Shown: positions 20,421-32,290, counted from the stretch's first letter. The stretch: DNA of 64,000 nucleotides from Malachius bipustulatus (GCA_910589415.1 OU342630.1:89896186-89960185), one strand, 5' to 3'. Numbers and translations are program-made. Notes: a model not told the origin generated them from the letters alone.

Positions 20421-22570
20421 AAATTTTGCAAATAATAATCACTCCAAATTATTAGTGAAAGACCAATAGTACATCGCAATTAATTGTAAAAATAATTATT
20501 AAAAAAATGCATAAGAAAAAACAGAAATTAGCCCGAACAGGATCGGCGCATGCATAACCATCATTATAATAATTAATTAATGAAAGCGGGGCAACAAACG
20601 ACCGAGCCGCCGCTCCGGCAGGTCAAAACTTCATTAATAGTTTCCCGACGACGGCGAAATGCCGAAACGTATTATTAACAATTTCATATAAATTGTCATA
20701 TCTTCGTTGTTAAATGACCAATGTGGATAATTTTTTCACCATCATTTACGTTAATTAATTGTCGTTGCGACTGTCCTTTTAATTTTCCCAATCGTGCATA
20801 AAGAAGAAGACAAAAAAAATAATAAAAAATTAATTTATCGATTTTTTAATGAAAATAAAAGTGTAAGCTAATTTTCGAGCAGCGAGGAAATTTTTTATTT
20901 TTCGTTTAAAGTACCTACATAATCGAGATGAATTGAAGCCAAAACTTCAAATTTAGTGTTGAAGAAAAAAAATCTGACAAAAATTCAACTGTGTCATCGA
21001 TGGGGGAAGATATATGTGAAACACGTCTGAACCGTTTCAATGACCTGCCGAAGTTTTTCCGAATTTTGACAGTTTCTCCAACGGTTTAAAAAAAAAACTA
21101 TATCTATCTTTTTTGTAGGTAAAGAACGTCTCTATCATAGAGCTTTGTTATTTTTTCGATCGGTCGACAATGTTTCGTAAAAAATTCGAAAGCATGCGAT
21201 AAAGAGTAGCATTTTGACAATTGTTATTATTGAAGAAACAATTGCCGCTCCCAAACAGGGAATTTTTCTGGAAAATATTTCAAATAAAAAAATAGCACTT
21301 GAAGAATTGTTCAAAAAAGGTCTGATTTGATTTTTCGCTAGGATGAACCGTTTTCGAAAAAAAACTTTTTTTGTGGGTTTTTATTTCATTTTAAACCAAA
21401 GCTGATTTTTTTGTTTTTTTTCGAATAAGTCACTTTTGCCGACTTGTCACGTAAAAATCATCCAAATCTTTTTGGTAGGTAACTAACGGCTCTATCTCGC
21501 TGTTTTGTTATTTTTTCGATCTGTCAAATGAATTTTGAAAAAAAATCCGAATTAGTCGAAAAATCATGCTAATACGGTGTCCTCAATTTTTGAGAGCCGA
21601 TTACCGCTCACCTAATTATTTTTTCGAAAAACGATCTCTACAAAGTTTGTGCGTCCATTCTTCCCCTAAGTAACTGTACTTGCAGAATTTGTCCACAATG
21701 TACCGTTACCGAGAAACAACTCCTTATGTCGGGACGTTTTAAAAAAAATACGGCCCTGAACGGGGGTTAAAATTCTCGGATCCGGCCCATTTTCAATAGG
21801 TCGTATTTGGGGGTCCCTATCTTCGTCCCTACCAAGTTTCATCCCGATCGGTGCAACTTTCGGACACTTAGAGTGTTTCCTAGCAGATTCCCGAAAAATC
21901 CTGAAATTCCCGAAAAAAAGACACTTCCCGGTAACGGATCCCGCTCATTTTCAATAGGCATCGTGGGACCGTGCGCCTCTTCAATCGAGCAAAATTTCAA
22001 CTCTCTAGGACGGAAAATGGCGCCTCTAGAGTGTTTCCTAGGATCGTCACAGAACGCCCGACCGACCGACGGACAAAAATCGGGTGGTAGGCTTAGTATA
22101 CTTCCTCGATTTACGATTTCATCGATCTCGGAAGAATAAAGAAAGTCGTAGAAATCATTGCAGTTATTTTGGAATTGAGGAAAAATAAGTGGAAATTCCA
22201 AACAAGTGGTAAATCGGTTCCAAGACCAGAATCTCAAATGTGCTCTTGTTAAGCGTTCATGGTAAACGTGGCTGTAGAACATGACTTAGCGAGCAAAGGT
22301 TAATAAAAGATGGACACGAAGAAGGAAATGACTTTTTGGTCAAGAATTTCAAACTGTCTAGTTGGGTAAGTAAAGAGCCTCTCGAAAGCAAGAAAAGATA
22401 GGTACTATTTCCTTTACAATAATTATTTGCCAGTCTATTTATTTTCACTATATAGTAATCAATAACCTCAATGAATGGAATAATTACTTCTTTTTTTTTA
22501 CCCACTTCTGTCTCAATTCCTTCACTCTCACACATCTGAAGCTCTTATCTAATTCTGCCCTATTACGGCA
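20421..22570. other. Repeat-derived intergenic sequence
   Basis: There is no credible gene here. Near 20640-20670, GACGACGGCGAAATGCCGAAACG resembles the fold-back centre near 2065-2080. Two paragraphs with the same order of words (TTTTTTGTAGGT/TTTTTGGTAGGTAAC.., then TTATTTTTTCGATC.GTC) at about 21108-21170 and 21470-21525 suggest a ~360-base tandem duplication. At 21780-22135 a GC-richer block with CCGACCGACCGACGGACAAA looks like the end of an ancient dispersed repeat. Confidence 0.4.
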
Positions 22571-22580
22571 ATATTGTGCT

Positions 22581-22800
22581 GGTAGTAAAGTCCTATCTCC
22601 AGTTTTGAAAAAAAAAACCTTGAAAACTTTGAGCTATGTCTGATCATTATTCCACTAATTTTGAAGATATAAGATATCCTCAAGTTTAGTAACTAATAAT
22701 TGTAGTCACCTTTACTGTAATTTCAACTTATTAGGAAAAAACAGTTACTTAAATTCTCAATTTTTTTTGAAATTGTAGATAGGACTATTAATTCTCCTTA
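22581..22800. repeat. Fold-back repeat
   Basis: AGTCCTATCTCCAGTTTTGA followed by A-runs at about 22588 is inverted near 22765-22795 (TTGTAGATAGGACTATTAAT). The arms are about 30 bases. It is non-coding. Confidence 0.5.
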
Positions 22801-23083
22801 GCAGGACAGAATTGTATTAATTGCCTTCTGTTTTTTTAGCTTTTTGTTACTTATCACTTCACTAACCATCTAATTGACTTTGATATTGATAACATTCCAA
22901 ACTAGACGCCACTTAAAACCACGAGCGTATGTCCTAACTTGCTTCGTTTTCTAGATACAGGGTGTAAAATTTTGAAAAAAAATCGATTTTCTTATTAATT
23001 ACTCAAAAATTTTTCAGCCGATTTAAATAAAATTTGGTCGGCTTATTTGTCTTTATAAGGAACTTCCTTTGATGGAAATAATT

Positions 23084-23382
23084 TAAATTTATTAATTCCA
23101 GTGGCTTCTCAGGGGGCTACCTACTTGAAACTTATAGGTAAAATTATGGTCCACCACTGCTCTTTTGACAATTTATATATTTTTTTTAGATTATGCGGTC
23201 AATAATGTAACTTTCTTATCTCGTAGGCTTTACTCGTATCTAGCTTTGTTTCCAAGAAAAAAATCAAAATCTATGCCAGGCCCTATTAAAACAAGTAATA
23301 AATTCACATCGATTATTGAGATTCATTTAATTTAATAATTCAAGTAGCCCCCTGAGACGCCACTTGAATTAATAAATTCATG
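23084..23382. mobile_element. MITE with ~48-bp inverted ends
   Basis: The left arm (AATTTATTAATTCCAGTGGC, then TCTCAGGGGGCTAC, 23084-23132) is inverted at 23338-23382 (GTAGCCCCCTGAGA, then GCCACTTGAATTAATAAATT). The interior is ~200 bases of A/T-rich, non-coding sequence. Confidence 0.65.
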
Positions 23383-23459
23383 TTATTCTAGTGTTGGCGA
23401 TAAACCGCAGTTTTCGAGATATTCGAAGAAAAAAATGCTTTTTCCAAATTTACAACTGA

Positions 23460-23860
23460 TGCTGCAGCCACATAGGCCTATTGTATCATTCCGTATTCAG
23501 CCTATCCTTGACTTCTGGAACAATTCAGTGCCTTTCACAAAATTTAACAGCAGGCTTCTGTGGCTGGTTTGCCCTATGCCTGCATAGCGGATTCGTGCGA
23601 GTGCGGAAAATCAAAAATTACATGGAAAGCTGTCTCATCTTCCTCAATGTAAAGTCTGCATACTGGCTCTTCTATACGCCTAACTTATGTAGACGGTGTC
23701 TCAGGTGGCAGTGTCCTGTGAGAAGTCCCACTACTGTTCTAATGTTCTGCTTAGTAGCAGTATTCCAGGTTTGAAGTTGGCTCTTTCAACATTAGCTTGT
23801 CATGGTTGGTTTCTTGCCCATTTGACCACTGCGCCTCAGACAATTTTTTTGTGATTCCAC
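23460..23860 (-). pseudogene. Decayed non-LTR retrotransposon, C-terminal region
   Basis: Read on the minus strand, broken frames give GLLTGHCHLRHRLHKLG and, in another frame, RIEEPVCRLYIEEDETAFHV. These are the characteristic C-terminal tail of insect LINE polyproteins that follows the RNase H domain (LTGHC block, then a Cys/Glu-rich EEPVCRLC..E-ETAEH block). Several stops and frame changes show long decay. It lies just downstream of the dUTPase gene. Confidence 0.65.
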
Positions 23861-23956
23861 ACACTGGTTTGGGTCCAGTTAAGTGAAGTGTTCAGATATT
23901 ATTTTCTCAATGCAAAGTAAAAAAATGATCAAAATATATAAATAAAAATGAACTGA

Positions 23957-23962
23957 TTTATT
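23957..23962 (-). terminator. dUTPase poly(A) signal
   Basis: AATAAA on the minus strand, about 77 bases past the dUTPase stop codon at 24039. This is a normal distance for a short 3' UTR. Confidence 0.5.
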
Positions 23963-24038
23963 ATTTTTTATTATTAAAAGAAACACAGCACATAGGTAAT
24001 TCTTGAACAAACAACATACTATTAAAAAAATAAAATAC

Positions 24039-27000
24039 TTATTGTGTACCAGTGGAACCAAAGCCGCCTTCACCTCTTGTAGTGTCGGTTAATTCCTAGG
24101 CAAACAAAATAATTATCAAAAATTAGTTTTTTGTGAAGGTTCTTATAAAATTTTCAAATTCATAAAGTCACTTAAATACATTGCAGTTTAACAGGGTGAT
24201 ACAAGTTTTATAAGGCCAGGTGAAAAAAGGAGTGTTTTTCTACGTTCAGCTGCAGTTAGCAGAACACTTGCATGAAAATGGATAGAGCATTGCTGAGATG
24301 CCGAAATTACTCAGTGAATTTGTGCCAAATAGTAGGGCACCACCAATTCCCACAATGATTATTCAATCAAAAATGATTTTTTTTTTAATTATTTTTTGCT
24401 AAAAATATAGGAATAATAATAATTAGGTATTATAATTAGAGGGATTTTCTCAGTTCTATAAGTCAGTATAACAGTAGTTATAATTAATTAATACATTGTG
24501 TTGAAAAACTCGTGTAAAAAATCAACAATACCCTATGATGCGGTGTTGGGGAATTTCATAAGTCAAAACAAAAAATTCTACCTTCATTTGTTTCTGAAAT
24601 ATCACAATAATCTGTTTTTAAAAGATGACAACAATGCATTGAACTTTCAGGTAAGAGAATGCAGTCTGTAATCTCTAGAATATTGCTATTCCATGAGTAC
24701 GTTCAGAAATTCACTCTGGAGTACGATTGGAGTAGGGGTAGAGTAATGAGCGTATCTCCTGCTCACCCGTACCTCATAACCCGTTCATAAACCTACACCG
24801 CCATTTGTGAAGACAACTGCAGTGTCATAGGATTTATTTACACAAGAAACACAACACAGAACTTAAAAAAAAGACATTCCAAACCCTTGAGTCGGTTTAC
24901 CGCGAATAAATACCACGAAATGCGAATAGAATAAGAACTAATATACTTTAAAATCGTTACTCTAGGATAAATGCCCCTTAATTTGACAGGTTAAATGTCA
25001 GAGTACGTTCGTACCCTCCTATTCCGTAGAGTATTCGGAGCATGCCCTAGAGTACGAACTCTTAGTTTATGAACGCTGTAAATGACATTTCCAGGGGTAT
25101 GCCAATAGTTTCTGAACGGCCCAGGAGCATGCTCTGTATACTCGGAGTAAGTTTCTGAACGTAGTCCATGAGTTGCAGTTTTCAGTCTTACCTATTTGTC
25201 AAAATTCACTGTCTTATGATAATAGCTATCGTAATCATATCGACATACTGAGTGTTATTTCAATTTTGACTTCTATGATGAAAATTTCACTTTTTAGGTA
25301 AATAAATGCATTAAGTTTCCATAAGTAAATGAATTTATTTAAAAAAAACTTTTGCATAATAATATTGTGATGATACATTAGTCATTATCATTAGCGCATG
25401 CCTGTTGCCACTTGCGCATGCTACAATTTGACTTACAATAAGTCAAATTGTGGTGATAATTTGTCACTCAAAAACCACAATTAATGAGAGTGCAAAATAA
25501 TTGGAAAACTATTGCTAAAATCCCCTTTCCCAACTTACAGGTTCCATTGTTGCCAGTTGTATTTTTTTCTTGCCTCTATTTTTACGTGTTTTGAAAATGA
25601 ACTGTGTTTATGTTTAACCACCATTTCAACACCATGTTTCTGTACCATTTGTCTTAAAATGTCGTTTTATATTGAAATTTCATAACCGTTTTGAATTGGG
25701 CACGAAAAATTAGAATTTGAAGATGTCTTAGCGAAATTTTATATCTAGAAAGTTAGAGAAGCTAACACCTAAAGAAGAACAAAACTGAAAGCAGATACCT
25801 CTATTCTTCTTTTTCAATGCTGAGTAACGAGTCAGTCATTTTTTCCACAAGTTTTTCAACACCCTGTAGATCAAATATTACAATAATTGGAAATGTGTAG
25901 TTCTTTTATTGAACCATGATTTAATAGACTATAGTTTTGTTCACAGCGGTAGGACTGGGAAGAGAAGGAGAACATAACACAACAAAAGACTAAGAACACC
26001 TTATTAGGACCAATTCGAAGTGGAAACCAATTGTACGATATGATTAAACTGGTTGGTCGCTACAGCATAGTTGCTTTACGATTGTCGATCATTCGCTAAG
26101 ATTGGTGTATGTTCATGCATGCATATAATAGGTGGAGAAAAAATTTTGTTACCAAGAATAGAGTAAAATGTTAACATAACTTTAGTGCAGCAGATACATT
26201 TTCATACTCATAATATTATAATAATAGTAAGGTTACGCTTTAGCATCCTGAGTTCCCCTCTAATTAGCATCTCTTCACTTTCTCTCTGCTTCTGTCGTGC
26301 TGAAATACTCCCAGTGTTGCTACATATGACCAGAAACTGTCCAGAATATGATAAGTCAGCAGATCATTCATTGGTTATTGCTAGGTTCTCTTTCCCCTGA
26401 AATTTACTACTTCTACGACTTTTTCTTTATCTTTTATATTTTACTTTTCTTCTTTAATTATCTTGAAATTTCAGGAGAAAAACCTAACAATGGCCAATGA
26501 CCTGACTTCTCAAATTCTGGACAGTTTCAGGTCATATGTGTTAATATGCTGAAATGATTTCAGCGCGACATGAGCAGAGAAAGTGGGAGGTGCTAGGGGA
26601 GGGGTACTCAGGAACTTACAAATTTATTGATTTGGTATTAAGGTTGGGTTTCCACGTCGCCAGTTCCCCTCCAGTAATCTCCCATTGCTTTCTCCGATCT
26701 TGTCACGTTGAAATCCTCTCAGCGTTGTCATATTCGTGCCATATAGACCGGCAGCATAAAACTTTTGTATACTTGAAAGTTGGTCAGGTAGTTTTATTAT
26801 ACCTTGATGAATCTTTATTTATAAGGATCAATATGGGAGGCTCATATAGGTGCTGAGATCACTTTTCTGTCATCTGTGTGTCTAGGTTTCAAGACCCTAT
26901 TTCTCTGAACACTGCCAGAGGGGAACTGGTGACGTGGAAATGCAACCTAAACAATTTGGTATCATACCTGAACTTCTTCCAACTGTGGGTAATAGATTCT

Positions 27001-27504
27001 TTCGCAGATCAACTGAGCAATTCGATCCCCTTTCTTAACTTCAAAATCGCTATCACCATGGTTAAACAGCACCACCTTCAGGATCCCTCTGTAGTCCTCA
27101 TCGATAACTCCAGCTTCAAATTAGTAAGCGGGTTAAAAATAAATGAATATAACACAACAAATTGTAGATTACGTTGATTTCTTACCTCCAACATCAATGA
27201 AATTTTTAGCAGCCAGCCCCGATCTGGGTGCCACCCTTCCGTAGCAGCCTTCAGGCAGTTCGATTTTCAATCCAGTATCAATTATTTGTTTTCCATGGGT
27301 AGGCACAATGTAATCGAAGGCGCTTCTCAGATCATAGCCCGCCGCTTTCTGGGAACCTTTGGTGGGAGGAAACGCTTCTGGTACGGCTTTGGTGTATTTT
27401 AATACTTGATTGGTGATGTTACTCAAAGGCATGGCCATTTTTTCGGGTAAACTTGTTTTATTAAATGAGTAAAACGCAAAAATTGATGGTTGGCACCTAA
27501 ACAT
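24039..27504 (-). CDS. dut: dUTP pyrophosphatase (dUTPase)
   Basis: Hydrolyses dUTP to dUMP and pyrophosphate, keeping uracil out of DNA and feeding thymidylate synthesis. Exons on the minus strand: 27504-27186, 27113-26968, 24095-24039; all junctions are GT-AG and in phase. All five motifs of the trimeric family are present in order: [39 protein letters not shown] and the C-terminal P-loop-like [10 protein letters not shown]. The first ATG (27504) gives 173 aa with a basic, hydrophobic lead ([14 protein letters not shown]) that could target mitochondria. ATGs at 27438 and 27432 give a nuclear/cytosolic form of about 150 aa, the usual core length. Which start is used cannot be decided here. 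Intron 2 (2.9 kb) is filled with MITEs, one ending 17 bases from the exon 2 donor region. Confidence 0.95.
24691..25169. mobile_element. MITE in dUTPase intron 2
   Basis: The ends CCATGAGTACGTTCAGAAA (24691) and TTTCTGAACGTAGTCCATG (about 25150) are inverted and match at most positions. The element spans ~480 bases with no ORF. Inner words (GGAGTACG / CGGAGTAAG) extend the symmetry. Confidence 0.6.
25426..25452. repeat. Perfect 12-bp stem hairpin
   Basis: CAATTTGACTTA and its exact complement TAAGTCAAATTG are separated by three bases. It lies in dUTPase intron 2. No function can be assigned. Confidence 0.5.
26231..26640. mobile_element. Fold-back relative of PIF/Harbinger-like MITE
   Basis: It starts GGTTACGCTT after TAA (26228-26230). 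The arm at 26245-26345 (GAGTTCCCCTC, CTTTCTCTCTGCT, then CATATGACCAGAAACTGTCC) is inverted at about 26505-26615 (GGACAGTTTCAGGTCATATG, AGCAGAGAAAG, GAGGGGTACTC). Its far end has lost the terminal repeat, and the intact element 26642-26947 abuts it. Confidence 0.6.
26642..26947. mobile_element. PIF/Harbinger-like MITE, TAA target duplication
   Basis: The 306-base element starts GGTTGGGTTTCCACGTCG and ends with the near-complement (CGTGGAAATGCAACC). It is flanked on both sides by TAA (26639-26641 and 26948-26950), the 3-bp TWA duplication of PIF/Harbinger elements. The ends continue with CAGTTCCCCTC on both arms. It lies in dUTPase intron 2 immediately after the exon 2 donor. Confidence 0.65.
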
Positions 27505-29470
27505 GAGGAATGATTAAAATTGAACAGCAAATTTCCAAAAGCACTTACGTTTATTATTGCCACTTCTAATAATTATTACTAATAATTCGTTTGGTATTAT
27601 TTGAGTTTTATAATCGATCAGGGTTGCTTTTATAATGCAAAATGCAATGCTTTGCTTGCAGTGCCGTTTGCGAATTTTGGTGTACTGTACTGTAATTTAA
27701 GCGGGCAGTCAGAGCGGGAAACCGAGAAGCTTGAATAGACAGTAGACACAAGCTTCAACCTTCAATTCAACTGCCAGCACTGATTGACAAGATTTAGATC
27801 GGAGTCCCTAAACTCTAATTATGTCGAGAGTGCGTTCAAGAAAGTATGAAGTTTATTATTTATTTTAATAGTTTTGATTTAAATACATGGATTTTTAATA
27901 TGTAAGTATTGCGATTTTTTTACTTGCGTTACGAGTGGCTCTGTTAGGGTGACATATTTCAACATTATACCTATATTGCTGTCAACATTTAGGTTATAGC
28001 TATACACTATACAGGGGGTTACTCGCATTAGTGGGTCAAAGTAACTTTACTACCGTAATTCTAAATAATAACAAAAAAACTCATATGCCGTTCCACCAAG
28101 TACTATTCGTTCTACTTTTTTAAAATATTTTTGTAATATACAAGGTGGTCCTTTTATAAAATCATTACATCAACTTTTCTTATTTCAACTAGCAAATAGC
28201 ATATGGTTTCTTTTTTTTTTTGATGGAGCTCTAATTTCTGAGTAAAATGACATCTATGTTGCCTATACCAACTGTCCCGGTTTATGCTCGATATCAATTT
28301 TTTGAAAAAAAAAAAATCAAATGCAGCCGTCCAGAAAACTAAAAAAATCGTTTTCGTTTTTCATTATTAAAAATTATCGCATCAAGACCAGCAAGGAGAC
28401 ACACATATATGAAGGTGTTTAAATATCTATTAGGTATTGGGAAGTTCCATTTTTTATACAGGATGTTCAAATTCTAGCTACAAACATTTAAAGATTTCGA
28501 ATCGATTTCTCTTGTTTATTTTAAATACAACACCCTGTATATTATCATGAAATCAAATTTTCGTAAAAATGGCTATTTTTTGAGCCTGCGTATGAGCAAG
28601 ATGTAGGAAAAAAATTTAAAACCAAATCAACAGGATTGGAAGAAAATTACTTGAAATATGAATTATTATAGTGAAATTAAATTTGTATTATTTACTATTA
28701 TTAAGCCAGTGGCGTGGGTAGGAAAAGGGTAATAATGGCTATAACCGTTTATGACCATATTTTTGAAGGAATTGAACTGAAATTGATACTAATAGACACC
28801 TATACTAATAACCTTCAATCTTCAATAATTTCAAGAAGTAAATAAAAAAATGGCGAATGAATTCGGATTTTTTCTACATGATGTTAATTTCTCTAAAATT
28901 TCAAATTTTCGATTTTCAAAACTCCCGTGTGTAACTTTTTTAGAATTTAAAGTATTTGAAGTGCAAAAAAGTGAATTTTTTAAATAAAGTTACCAAGTGT
29001 CGTGTATAGAAAAAGGGGCAAAATTGTTAAATTTTGCCCAATTTTTTGTTTTGTTGAATTTAAAAATCCATTTTATGGCACGTTTTCGAACGATTAATAA
29101 GTCGCATAAATAAATAAAAATACACTATTTTCTGCGGTTGATGCGCAAGAAGGTTTTTTTTTCTTAGAGTGACACTAAAAAGAAATAATGGTTGCCATAT
29201 GAAAAAATTGACTATAAAAACCCTATGTATTTTTTTAAAGTCAAAAATAAGTTCAAATAAGGAATCTCGACATCTCAGCTTTTTTCTGCATATATTATAT
29301 CCTAAACTTTGTTCATATTCTTAATAAATATGAAATTCTTCAATATTTTGCTCATTTAATTAACTCTTTCCGTTAACTGACTCTTTTTATGGTTTCGAGG
29401 TTATGATAACTAAAAATAAAAACAACACATGTATGTGACAAGGAAAAATTAAAACAACTTAACATGAATA
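27505..29470. other. Intergenic sequence between dUTPase and the 231-aa gene
   Basis: This region holds the dUTPase upstream region (27505-27850) and then A/T-rich sequence with no credible ORF. Fragments of repeats are visible: GCTCTGTTAGGGTGACAT near 27938 (copy near 10942), and an ACAGGGGGTTACTCGCATTAG end near 28013. Confidence 0.4.
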
Positions 29471-29471
29471 A

Positions 29472-29477
29472 TTTATT
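29472..29477 (-). terminator. Poly(A) signal of the 231-aa gene
   Basis: AATAAA on the minus strand, only 8 bases beyond the TGA at 29485, followed by more AATAAAA-like words. Confidence 0.45.
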
Positions 29478-29484
29478 TTATTTT

Positions 29485-32094
29485 TCATGTTTTTTTTTGC
29501 GATTTTAATTTACTGCCTTTATTTTTAGGTTTGCTTTTCGACTTTGAACGGCGTTTGATATTTTTTTTATATTTTTCTCCTTTAGTGGAATCTTGCGGTA
29601 AAACTTTCTGGGTCTTCACTGGGACGTCAGGTGTTCTAGCAAATGAATCGTAGTTGAACTTTGTGCACATTTTCCCTAAAAAATAATACTTATTGGGGTC
29701 AAATTAACAAATAAAGGATACAGGTATAAATATAAATCTAGAAACTTACCATTGCAGAAATCTTCACCACATTCCAGACAAGAAACAACTCTTCTTTCGA
29801 GAATACCTGACTTAGTTTTACTCTTCCGTACTTGGGGATCCATTGCAAACTGTCTTTTTTCAAAGGCACGTGTTTTGTTGTCCAACTTTACAACTTCAAC
29901 TAACCTAAAATAATCGAACCATTATTTTTTTTCTCACGCAGTGCATACATTAACTATAATACTTTATATTCTACTATGGTTCGTTTCATGTAAGATTAAC
30001 CATGACTTCATGGATGATGGAGGAGGTAGGTACAATGTATGTCATATAATTTATGAATTCTGACCGAAATTTCTCATCTTATTCCGAGAACAAATTTCGA
30101 TGTTAATATAGTTTTAAGTGATATGTTACTGCGGTGAAAGATATCAGCACGTAGTTCATGGAACGCTTGTATACGGTTGGTGATGAAGCTGCAGATCTTT
30201 TAGAATATACTGGCAAGTATGGCAATACCATAATACCAGAGCTGGCCATGTACTCGAGTACTTTACTCGTATTTTTGTTACGAGTGAAAAAACTACTCGT
30301 AATTTTTTACTCACAAGTACTTTCCATCCAAAATACTTACTACTCGTACGGATAAGTACAATTACGACTACTCGAGAAATTTTACTCGTGAAATACGGAT
30401 ATTTTTACGGATAGTAATGACGTCATGCCGTCAGCAGAGAACCGATCTGAAAACGAGTTCACCGTCCTGCGCAATTGCACTTTCACTGTCACTAGTAATG
30501 TCAGTGTCACTATTCAAATTCATTTCAGTAAGTCCTCTCATTTGTCGCAATCTCAATCAATCGCTACTACTAACTTCAATTCAAAAGTATCAAAAACAAA
30601 TCAAAAACGATCTACGGAACGGATATACGATATACCTATGCTCTCACTCGTATTTAGCTGTCACAAGCCTGACGTCATAGGCTGGCTGCGCCTTGACCAC
30701 TGACATGACATGAGTGACATGCCTTGTTTATTGGTATCATGATCGATCATGCTCACAACACGAATAAAACTACTCGTACTTGTTACTCGTGTTTTCACGA
30801 GTATTACTCGTACTCGTCCACCTGTTTGTGCCAAAGTACTTACGAGTAAATACTTACGAGTACATTTTTCAAGTACTCGTACTCGAATTATTTACGAGTA
30901 CTCTTTTCAGTACTCGTGCCCAGCTCTGCATAATACCATATATAAGACAGTAAGTGACGGATTGATGTATGAGGATGTTCCTTAATTACTTGCTGAACAG
31001 CTTGAACATCTTCTTGAGTTCTAATTCTTAATCTGCCACTACCTTTTTTACGGTCTACACTTCCCGTTTCTCTGAATTAATTCACTCAACGTTGCACAGT
31101 TCTGCGAAAGCGATCAAAATCAACTACCAATTTCTGGGAACTCTTCTCGAAATTCTTGATAGGAATTATGGTTGCAATTATAGTCCATTGGACATTGATT
31201 TTTTATTCATACCTGAAGTATATTTCCAGCATGGAACGTTTTTGTGAAAGCCATAATATTATTAAATTAATATTAAAAAGGTAATATCTTTAATATTTTA
31301 ATTTAAACCGGCAGGAATTAAAATTATATGACACATAAAATGACACATGAGAATTTGAACTAAAAAAAGGTTTCAAAAATTGTTTTCTTAAATGAGCTCA
31401 GACATGACTGACATGTCTCTCTTCCTAGGCACTATTAGTTGATGAAAAATTTTGTAGATCACACACGATACGATTGATTAAAATTTAATATCTGTTCTAA
31501 CATTGATAAACAGAACTGATTAATGAAGTAGGTAATGACATCCTATAATCTTGGACAGCTTACATTTTGTTATTAGTGACGTCATGGTTATCTTACGTTA
31601 AACGAACCATATTATAAGAAAATTCTAGAGTAGAAACCAAATAAGAACATATTAATTATACGTCACAATTAAGATACGCGATATACTCGTATAAACGTAC
31701 CAGAGCGTTAAAATGCAAAGAAATTATAAAAAAAATCAACCTACCTTGAGAAATAATTCTCTTCTACTTTTATTTTTGGTCGAAGTGTTGTAAGCATCCG
31801 CCAGTCAATCTCTACAGCTGCCAAATCGACGAGCTTGAGTTTTCTCATTTCAACAGGTAAAGGATCCAAAAATGAATACGGTTCTTTCAAGGCTCTCATA
31901 TCGTGCTTCTTAGACTTGAATTTGAATTTCTTATCTTTAATTTTAATAGTTTCTGGGTATACTTTTTCGGCCTTTATCTTGAAGTCTGGTATTCTATCCA
32001 ACATTTTCTTGAAATCTTCCTTAGTAGTTGGAGCTGTTTTAGAGAAATCTACTATTGGAGCGACTTCCTTCTTTTTGCCAAGCAAATCGTCCAT
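29485..32094 (-). CDS. Uncharacterised Lys-rich protein with Cys4 cluster
   Basis: I do not recognise this family. Three minus-strand exons (32094-31745, 29904-29750, 29675-29485) join in frame with GT-AG junctions to 231 aa. Residues 1-117 (MDDLLGKKKEVAPIVDFSKT...) are charged and conserved-looking, with a Lys/Phe-rich KIKDKKFKFKSKKHDM stretch and a likely helical DLAAVEIDWRMLTTLRPK. The middle contains KSKTKSGILERRVVSC leading to a Cys cluster, C159-x2-C162-x4-C167-x4-C172, that could bind one zinc. The C-terminus (residues about 200-231) is almost all Lys/Arg/Ser, like a nuclear or microtubule/RNA-binding tail. The ATG lies 197 bases from the end of the CCDC66-like gene on the same strand. 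The long first intron hosts a hAT MITE. Codon phase across all three exons makes this a real gene; its function is unknown. Confidence 0.8.
30237..30928. mobile_element. Non-autonomous hAT element with TACTCGT repeats
   Basis: The ends are CAGAGCTGGCCATG at the left and, inverted, CAGAGCTGGGCACG at the right. They are flanked by identical 8-bp duplications CATAATAC at 30229-30236 and 30929-30936, diagnostic of hAT transposition. Both subterminal ~120 bases are packed with TACTCGT/ACGAGTA words on both strands, plausibly transposase binding sites. The middle carries no conserved ORF; the two overlapping ORFs of ~90 codons there have no recognisable content. It lies in intron 1 of the 231-aa gene. 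Confidence 0.85.
31331..31470 (+). repeat. Dispersed repeat, copy C
   Basis: Same orientation and word order as the copy at 3178-3310 (ACACATGAGAATTTGAACT ... TCTCTCTTCC ... GATGAAAAATTTT). It lies in intron 1 of the 231-aa gene. Confidence 0.5.
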
Positions 32095-32290
32095 TTTTCT
32101 CAGTTACAAAAACTTTGTTCAAGTCAGCCTATAGGAATATAATAATTTAAAATCAAATTAATGATTCAAGGGAAGTAAAAAAGTTTCATGAAAAATGTCT
32201 ACATTTTCCGTTGTTTGCTGAAATAGTTTCAAATTTTCAGACAACATGATTATGAAAAATAGCAAAGTTTCTTGTTTGTTCAATCGTGAA

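Noticed and set aside
21807..22139. 110-codon ORF in a GC-richer block
   Set aside because: An equally long ORF lies on the opposite strand over the same bases. Sequence is dominated by repeat-like phrases (CCGACCGACCGACGG), with no protein motif.
30417..30703. Two overlapping ORFs of about 90 codons
   Set aside because: They lie inside the non-autonomous hAT element, overlap in different frames and show no transposase motif.
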